NCBI GenBank assembly: GCA_023375785.1
Contig: SZWC01018892.1
Location: 27,583-54,928 of the forward strand
Reading direction: 5' to 3'
From: Penium margaritaceum
Taxonomy: Eukaryota > Streptophyta > Zygnematophyceae > Desmidiales > Peniaceae
DNA length: 27,346 nt
Shown here: one piece after another, positions 20,011-27,346 of the stretch
Position numbering within the stretch: the first letter of the stretch is position 1
How the letters are laid out: each line of letters opens with the position of its first letter
Notes under the pieces: generated by a model
Seen by the model: only the letters and a program-made list of their open reading frames with translations
What the model was told of the DNA's origin: nothing
Database searches by the model: none
Made by a program: the position numbers and the translations under genes

Positions 20011-21660
20011 TACTGTGCTTCTGACCACTGTGTTTCTGACTACTGTGCTTCTGACCACTGTGTTTCTGACTACTGTGCTTCTGACCACTGTGTTTCTGAC
20101 TACTGTGCTTCTGACCACTGTGTTTCTGACTACTGTGCTTCTGACCACTGTGTTTCTGACTACTGTGCTTCTGACCACTGTGTTTCTGACTACTGTGCTT
20201 CTGACCACTGTGTTTCTGACTACTGTGCTTCTGACCACTGTGTTTCTGACTACTGTGCTTCTGACCACTGTGTTTCTGACTACTGTGCTTCTGACCACTG
20301 TGTTTCTGACTACTGTGCTTCTGACCACTGTGTTTCTGACTACTGTGCTTCTGACCACTGTGTTTCTGACTACTGTGCTTCTGACCACTGTGTTTCTGAC
20401 TACTGTGCTTCTGACCACTGTGTTTCTGACTACTGTGCTTCTGACCACTGTGTTTCTGACTACTGTGCTTCTGACCACTGTGTTTCTGACTACTGTGCTT
20501 CTGACCACTGTGTTTCTGACTACTGTGCTTCTGACCACTGTGTTTCTGACTACTGTGCTTCTGACCACTGTGTTTCTGACTACTGTGCTTCTGACCACTG
20601 TGTTTCTGACTACTGTGCTTCTGACCACTGTGTTTCTGACTACTGTGCTTCTGACCACTGTGTTTCTGACTACTGTGCTTCTGACCACTGTGTTTCTGAC
20701 TACTGTGCTTCTGACCACTGTGTTTCTGACTACTGTGCTTCTGACCACTGTGTTTCTGACTACTGTGCTTCTGACCACTGTGTTTCTGACTACTGTGCTT
20801 CTGACCACTGTGTTTCTGACTACTGTGCTTCTGACCACTGTGTTTCTGACTACTGTGCTTCTGACCACTGTGTTTCTGACTACTGTGCTTCTGACCACTG
20901 TGTTTCTGACTACTGTGCTTCTGACCACTGTGTTTCTGACTACTGTGCTTCTGACCACTGTGTTTCTGACTACTGTGCTTCTGACCACTGTGTTTCTGAC
21001 TACTGTGCTTCTGACCACTGTGTTTCTGACTACTGTGCTTCTGACCACTGTGTTTCTGACTACTGTGCTTCTGACCACTGTGTTTCTGACTACTGTGCTT
21101 CTGACCACTGTGTTTCTGACTACTGTGCTTCTGACCACTGTGTTTCTGACTACTGTGCTTCTGACCACTGTGTTTCTGACTACTGTGCTTCTGACCACTG
21201 TGTTTCTGACTACTGTGCTTCTGACCACTGTGTTTCTGACTACTGTGCTTCTGACCACTGTGTTTCTGACTACTGTGCTTCTGACCACTGTGTTTCTGAC
21301 TACTGTGCTTCTGACCACTGTGTTTCTGACTACTGTGCTTCTGACCACTGTGTTTCTGACTACTGTGCTTCTGACCACTGTGTTTCTGACTACTGTGCTT
21401 CTGACCACTGTGTTTCTGACTACTGTGCTTCTGACCACTGTGTTTCTGACTACTGTGCTTCTGACCACTGTGTTTCTGACTACTGTGCTTCTGACCACTG
21501 TGTTTCTGACTACTGTGCTTCTGACCACTGTGTTTCTGACTACTGTGCTTCTGACCACTGTGTTTCTGACTACTGTGCTTCTGACCACTGTGTTTCTGAC
21601 TACTGTGCTTCTGACCACTGTGTTTCTGACTACTGTGCTTCTGACCACTGTGTTTTTGAC
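20011..21660 (+). repeat. HOR H: 30-bp unit (2 monomers), 55 copies
   Basis: Alternation of GTGCTTCTGACCACT (T4 to C) with GTGTTTCTGACTACT (C12 to T). The only difference seen is C7 to T in the last copy. The unit contains no CpG. Confidence 0.96.
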
Positions 21661-23010
21661 TACTGTGTTTCTGACCACAGTGTTTCTGACCACCGTGTTT
21701 CTGACCACTGTGTTTGTGACCAGTGTGTTTCTGACCACTGTGTTTCTGACCACTGTGTTTCTGACCACTGTGTTTCTGAACAGTGTTTTTCAGACCACTG
21801 TGTTTCTGACCACTGTGTTTCCGGACAGTGTGTTTCTGACCACCGACCACTCTGTTTCTAAGCAGCGTGTTTCTGACTAGTGCTTTTCTGACCACTGTGT
21901 TTTGGACCAGAATGTTTCTCGCCACTGGGATGCTGACCAGTGTGTTTCTGACCACTGTGTTTCTGACCACTGTGTTTCTAACCACAATGTTTCTAACCAC
22001 TGTGTTTATGACCAGTGTGTTTCTGACCACTATGTTTCTGACCACCGTGTTTCTGACCAGCCTGTTTTTGACCAGCGTGTTTGTGACCACTGTGTTTTGG
22101 ACCAGAGTGTTTATGACCACTGGGTTTCTGACCAGTGTGTTTCTGACCACTGTTTTTCTGACCAGTGTTTTTCTGACCACCGTGTTTCTGACCGTTGTGT
22201 TCATTACCACTGTGTTTTGGAGCACTGTGTTTCTGACCACCGTGTTTCTGACCACTGTGTTTCTCACCAATGTGTTTTTGACCACTGTGTTTCTGACCAC
22301 TGTGTTTCTGACCGGAGTGTTTTTGACCTGTGTGTTTCTGACCACTATGTTTCTGACCACAGTGTTTCCGAGCAGTGTGTTTCTGACCAGTGTGTTGCTG
22401 ACCAGTGTTTCTGACCAGCTTGTTTCTGACCACAGTGTTTCTGACCAGTTTATTTCTGACCACTTTGGTTCTGACCACAGTGTTCTTGACCAGACATGTT
22501 CTCATCAGTGTGTTTCTGACCACTGTGTTTCTGACCAGTGTGCTTCAGACCACTGTGTTTCTGACCACTGTGGTTCTGACTACTGTGTTTCTAACCAGCG
22601 TGTTTCTGACCAGTGTGTTTCTGACCAGTGTGTTTCTGACCAGTGTTTTTCTGACCACTATGTTTCTGACCACTGTTTTTCTAACCACTGTGTCTCTGAC
22701 CACTGTGTTTCTGACCACTGTGTTTCTGACCACTGTGTTTCTGACCACAGTGTTTCTGACCACCGTGTTTCAGACTGGCGTGTTTCTGACCAGTGTGTTT
22801 CTGACCACTGTGTTTCTGACCACCGTGTTTCCGAGCAGTGTGTTTCTGACCACTGTGTTTCTCACCAGTGTGTAACTGACCAGTGTGTTTCTGACCACTG
22901 TGTTTCTGACCACTATGTTCCTCACTACTGTGTTTCCGACCAGTGTGTTTATGACCACTGTGTTCATGACCGGTGTGAGCCTGACCACTGTGTTTATGTC
23001 TACCGTGTTT
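21661..23010 (+). repeat. Diverged monomers between HOR H and HOR F
   Basis: About 90 heterogeneous monomers. An 11-bp-type truncation at 21840-21850 (CACCGACCACTCTG) shifts the register. Landmark GGACCAGA units are at 21897 and 22092. The GTGTTTCCGAGCAGT plus 13-bp junction is at 22365-22415, followed by GTTTGTTT- or TTTATTT-type units. 22870-22990 is a paralogue of 13481-13606. The last unit before HOR F is the unusual GTGTTTATGTCTACC. Confidence 0.88.
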
Positions 23011-26000
23011 CTGACCACTATGTTTCTGACCGCCGTGTTTCTGACCACTATGTTTCTGACCGCCGTGTTTCTGACCACTATGTTTCTGACCGCCGTGTTT
23101 CTGACCACTATGTTTCTGACCGCCGTGTTTCTGACCACTATGTTTCTGACCGCCGTGTTTCTGACCACTATGTTTCTGACCGCCGTGTTTCTGACCACTA
23201 TGTTTCTGACCGCCGTGTTTCTGACCACTATGTTTCTGACCGCCGTGTTTCTGACCACTATGTTTCTGACCGCCGTGTTTCTGACCACTATGTTTCTGAC
23301 CGCCGTGTTTCTGACCACTATGTTTCTGACCGCCGTGTTTCTGACCACTATGTTTCTGACCGCCGTGTTTCTGACCACTATGTTTCTGACCGCCGTGTTT
23401 CTGACCACTATGTTTCTGACCGCCGTGTTTCTGACCACTATGTTTCTGACCGCCGTGTTTCTGACCACTATGTTTCTGACCGCCGTGTTTCTGACCACTA
23501 TGTTTCTGACCGCCGTGTTTCTGACCACTATGTTTCTGACCGCCGTGTTTCTGACCACTATGTTTCTGACCGCCGTGTTTCTGACCACTATGTTTCTGAC
23601 CGCCGTGTTTCTGACCACTATGTTTCTGACCGCCGTGTTTCTGACCACTATGTTTCTGACCGCCGTGTTTCTGACCACTATGTTTCTGACCGCCGTGTTT
23701 CTGACCACTATGTTTCTGACCGCCGTGTTTCTGACCACTATGTTTCTGACCGCCGTGTTTCTGACCACTATGTTTCTGACCGCCGTGTTTCTGACCACTA
23801 TGTTTCTGACCGCCGTGTTTCTGACCACTATGTTTCTGACCGCCGTGTTTCTGACCACTATGTTTCTGACCGCCGTGTTTCTGACCACTATGTTTCTGAC
23901 CGCCGTGTTTCTGACCACTATGTTTCTGACCGCCGTGTTTCTGACCACTATGTTTCTGACCGCCGTGTTTCTGACCACTATGTTTCTGACCGCCGTGTTT
24001 CTGACCACTATGTTTCTGACCGCCGTGTTTCTGACCACTATGTTTCTGACCGCCGTGTTTCTGACCACTATGTTTCTGACCGCCGTGTTTCTGACCACTA
24101 TGTTTCTGACCGCCGTGTTTCTGACCACTATGTTTCTGACCGCCGTGTTTCTGACCACTATGTTTCTGACCGCCGTGTTTCTGACCACTATGTTTCTGAC
24201 CGCCGTGTTTCTGACCACTATGTTTCTGACCGCCGTGTTTCTGACCACTATGTTTCTGACCGCCGTGTTTCTGACCACTATGTTTCTGACCGCCGTGTTT
24301 CTGACCACTATGTTTCTGACCGCCGTGTTTCTGACCACTATGTTTCTGACCGCCGTGTTTCTGACCACTATGTTTCTGACCGCCGTGTTTCTGACCACTA
24401 TGTTTCTGACCGCCGTGTTTCTGACCACTATGTTTCTGACCGCCGTGTTTCTGACCACTATGTTTCTGACCGCCGTGTTTCTGACCACTATGTTTCTGAC
24501 CGCCGTGTTTCTGACCACTATGTTTCTGACCGCCGTGTTTCTGACCACTATGTTTCTGACCGCCGTGTTTCTGACCACTATGTTTCTGACCGCCGTGTTT
24601 CTGACCACTATGTTTCTGACCGCCGTGTTTCTGACCACTATGTTTCTGACCGCCGTGTTTCTGACCACTATGTTTCTGACCGCCGTGTTTCTGACCACTA
24701 TGTTTCTGACCGCCGTGTTTCTGACCACTATGTTTCTGACCGCCGTGTTTCTGACCACTATGTTTCTGACCGCCGTGTTTCTGACCACTATGTTTCTGAC
24801 CGCCGTGTTTCTGACCACTATGTTTCTGACCGCCGTGTTTCTGACCACTATGTTTCTGACCGCCGTGTTTCTGACCACTATGTTTCTGACCGCCGTGTTT
24901 CTGACCACTATGTTTCTGACCGCCGTGTTTCTGACCACTATGTTTCTGACCGCCGTGTTTCTGACCACTATGTTTCTGACCGCCGTGTTTCTGACCACTA
25001 TGTTTCTGACCGCCGTGTTTCTGACCACTATGTTTCTGACCGCCGTGTTTCTGACCACTATGTTTCTGACCGCCGTGTTTCTGACCACTATGTTTCTGAC
25101 CGCCGTGTTTCTGACCACTATGTTTCTGACCGCCGTGTTTCTGACCACTATGTTTCTGACCGCCGTGTTTCTGACCACTATGTTTCTGACCGCCGTGTTT
25201 CTGACCACTATGTTTCTGACCGCCGTGTTTCTGACCACTATGTTTCTGACCGCCGTGTTTCTGACCACTATGTTTCTGACCGCCGTGTTTCTGACCACTA
25301 TGTTTCTGACCGCCGTGTTTCTGACCACTATGTTTCTGACCGCCGTGTTTCTGACCACTATGTTTCTGACCGCCGTGTTTCTGACCACTATGTTTCTGAC
25401 CGCCGTGTTTCTGACCACTATGTTTCTGACCGCCGTGTTTCTGACCACTATGTTTCTGACCGCCGTGTTTCTGACCACTATGTTTCTGACCGCCGTGTTT
25501 CTGACCACTATGTTTCTGACCGCCGTGTTTCTGACCACTATGTTTCTGACCGCCGTGTTTCTGACCACTATGTTTCTGACCGCCGTGTTTCTGACCACTA
25601 TGTTTCTGACCGCCGTGTTTCTGACCACTATGTTTCTGACCGCCGTGTTTCTGACCACTATGTTTCTGACCGCCGTGTTTCTGACCACTATGTTTCTGAC
25701 CGCCGTGTTTCTGACCACTATGTTTCTGACCGCCGTGTTTCTGACCACTATGTTTCTGACCGCCGTGTTTCTGACCACTATGTTTCTGACCGCCGTGTTT
25801 CTGACCACTATGTTTCTGACCGCCGTGTTTCTGACCACTATGTTTCTGACCGCCGTGTTTCTGACCACTATGTTTCTGACCGCCGTGTTTCTGACCACTA
25901 TGTTTCTGACCGCCGTGTTTCTGACCACTATGTTTCTGACCGCCGTGTTTCTGACCACTATGTTTCTGACCGCCGTGTTTCTGACCACTATGTTTCTGAC

Positions 26001-27030
26001 CGCCGTGTTTCTGACCACTATGTTTCTGACCGCCGTGTTTCTGACCACTATGTTTCTGACCGCCGTGTTTCTGACCACTATGTTTCTGACCGCCGTGTTT
26101 CTGACCACTATGTTTCTGACCGCCGTGTTTCTGACCACTATGTTTCTGACCGCCGTGTTTCTGACCACTATGTTTCTGACCGCCGTGTTTCTGACCACTA
26201 TGTTTCTGACCGCCGTGTTTCTGACCACTATGTTTCTGACCGCCGTGTTTCTGACCACTATGTTTCTGACCGCCGTGTTTCTGACCACTATGTTTCTGAC
26301 CGCCGTGTTTCTGACCACTATGTTTCTGACCGCCGTGTTTCTGACCACTATGTTTCTGACCGCCGTGTTTCTGACCACTATGTTTCTGACCGCCGTGTTT
26401 CTGACCACTATGTTTCTGACCGCCGTGTTTCTGACCACTATGTTTCTGACCGCCGTGTTTCTGACCACTATGTTTCTGACCGCCGTGTTTCTGACCACTA
26501 TGTTTCTGACCGCCGTGTTTCTGACCACTATGTTTCTGACCGCCGTGTTTCTGACCACTATGTTTCTGACCGCCGTGTTTCTGACCACTATGTTTCTGAC
26601 CGCCGTGTTTCTGACCACTATGTTTCTGACCGCCGTGTTTCTGACCACTATGTTTCTGACCGCCGTGTTTCTGACCACTATGTTTCTGACCGCCGTGTTT
26701 CTGACCACTATGTTTCTGACCGCCGTGTTTCTGACCACTATGTTTCTGACCGCCGTGTTTCTGACCACTATGTTTCTGACCGCCGTGTTTCTGACCACTA
26801 TGTTTCTGACCGCCGTGTTTCTGACCACTATGTTTCTGACCGCCGTGTTTCTGACCACTATGTTTCTGACCGCCGTGTTTCTGACCACTATGTTTCTGAC
26901 CGCCGTGTTTCTGACCACTATGTTTCTGACCGCCGTGTTTCTGACCACTATGTTTCTGACCGCCGTGTTTCTGACCACTATGTTTCTGACCGCCGTGTTT
27001 CTGACCACTATGTTTCTGACCGCCGTGTTT
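23011..27030 (+). repeat. HOR F: 30-bp unit (2 monomers), 134 copies
   Basis: A consensus monomer alternates with ATGTTTCTGACCGCC (G1 to A, A13 to G, T15 to C). I see no difference among the 134 copies (4,020 bp). Each unit carries two CpG dinucleotides (ACCGCCGTG), about 268 in total, making this the most CpG-dense part of the array. Such perfection implies very recent expansion, active homogenisation or an assembly consensus effect. Confidence 0.96.
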
Positions 27031-27346
27031 CTGACCAGTGTGCTTCTGACCACCGTGTTTCCGAGCAGTGTGTTTCTGACAACTTTGTCTCTCATCAGTG
27101 TGTTTGTGACCACTGTGTTTCGGACCAGCGAGTTTCCGACCACTGTGTTTCTGACCACTGTCTTTTCGACCACTGTGTTTCTGATCACTATGTTTTTGAC
27201 CAGTGTGTTTCTGACCAGTGTGTTTCTGATCACCGTGTTTCTTACCACTGTGTTTCTAACCAGTAAGTTTCTGACCACTGTGTGTCTGACCACTGTGTTT
27301 CTGACCAGTGTGTTTCTGACCACTTTGCTTTTGGCCACAGTGTTTC
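27031..27346 (+). repeat. Diverged monomers, array continues past window edge
   Basis: About 21 heterogeneous monomers, among them GTGTTTCCGAGCAGT (27055), TTTGTCTCTCATCAG and GTAAGTTTCTGACC variants. The last bases are GTGTTTC, mid-monomer, so the right end of the array is not in this window. Confidence 0.92.

Larger units (their letters stand above)
711..27346 (+). repeat. 15-bp satellite array with layered higher-order repeats (partial, runs off right edge)
   Basis: All readable sequence from about 711 to the edge consists of tandem 15-bp monomers with consensus GTGTTTCTGACCACT, all in the same orientation; I found no inverted unit. T4-T6 and the TGAC core (positions 8-11) are the most constant, while positions 12-15 and 1 carry most variation (CACT, CAGT, CACG, CACA, CGCT, CATT and others). 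Occasional 13-, 14- or 16-bp units change the register. At least eight HOR blocks with units of 2, 4, 5 or 13 monomers make up about 15.9 kb; the rest is diverged monomers and two-copy duplications. The consensus has 6 T and 2 A, so the + strand is strongly T-rich throughout. Five of six frames are open by arithmetic, so no CDS is called. Array identity is certain; cellular role (heterochromatin, subtelomere, centromere or none) cannot be read from sequence. Confidence 0.97.

Noticed and set aside
15607..21861. 2084-codon + strand open frame
   Set aside because: Same arithmetic artefact. It passes through HOR G, diverged monomers and HOR H, changing peptide register (VFLTT to VSDHC) at an indel.
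1110..27030. CRISPR-like array
   Set aside because: There are no unique spacers between repeats. The units are head-to-tail tandem copies and no cas genes are present.
711..27346. Nuclear receptor half-site array (TGACC every 15 bp)
   Set aside because: The half-site context is TGACCA rather than TGACCT, spacing is set by the repeat length, and such pentamers are too common to claim function.
711..27346. Telomeric or CENP-B-box repeat
   Set aside because: The 15-bp unit does not resemble known short telomere motifs, and I find no CENP-B box-like sequence in the monomers.

Overview
The window is essentially one very large, one-orientation tandem repeat array with one unique flank. Positions 1-710 are non-repetitive, fairly GC- and CpG-rich sequence. 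From about position 711 to the right edge (27346) everything readable is built from a degenerate 15-bp monomer with consensus GTGTTTCTGACCACT, so at least 26.6 kb of a minisatellite-type satellite is present and the array runs off the end. I see no credible protein-coding gene, rRNA, tRNA, CRISPR array or mobile-element gene. The scale and hierarchy of the repeats, the run of unknown bases and the single ambiguous base point to an assembled eukaryotic nuclear genome. I cannot name the species or clade from this sequence.

Layout: unique flank (1-710); 120-bp duplication (721-960); higher-order repeat (HOR) A, 60 bp x ~34 (1110-3134); HOR B, 75 bp x 15 (3424-4547); 120-bp and 106-bp duplications (4861-5099, 5382-5587); HOR C, 30 bp x 25 (6691-7440); HOR D, 195 bp x ~3.4 (7968-8637) plus a displaced copy (8836-9009); HOR E, 195 bp x ~11.6 (9019-11289); diverged monomers, then an 811-base gap of N (12647-13457); a patchwork of small duplications (13458-15631); HOR G, 195 bp x ~17.2 (15632-18994); HOR H, 30 bp x 55 (20011-21660); HOR F, 30 bp x 134 with no difference seen between copies (23011-27030); diverged monomers to the edge. 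Diverged monomers separate the HOR blocks and carry recognisable landmark variants shared between distant places.

Because the monomer is 15 bp (a multiple of 3), five of its six reading frames are open, and only the + frame reading TGT TTC TGA has a stop in each consensus unit. The very long open frames here, with repeating VFLTT, VSDHC, VVRNT, WSETQ or SGQKH, are therefore arithmetic consequences of the repeat and not genes.

The most interesting observation is the layered structure: several independent expansions inside one 15-bp satellite, with a recurring set of unit lengths (30, 60, 75, 120, 195 bp). Three HORs with different contents are all exactly 13 monomers (195 bp). Some HORs have an unexpanded precursor lying next to them. 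Monomer positions below are numbered G1 T2 G3 T4 T5 T6 C7 T8 G9 A10 C11 C12 A13 C14 T15.
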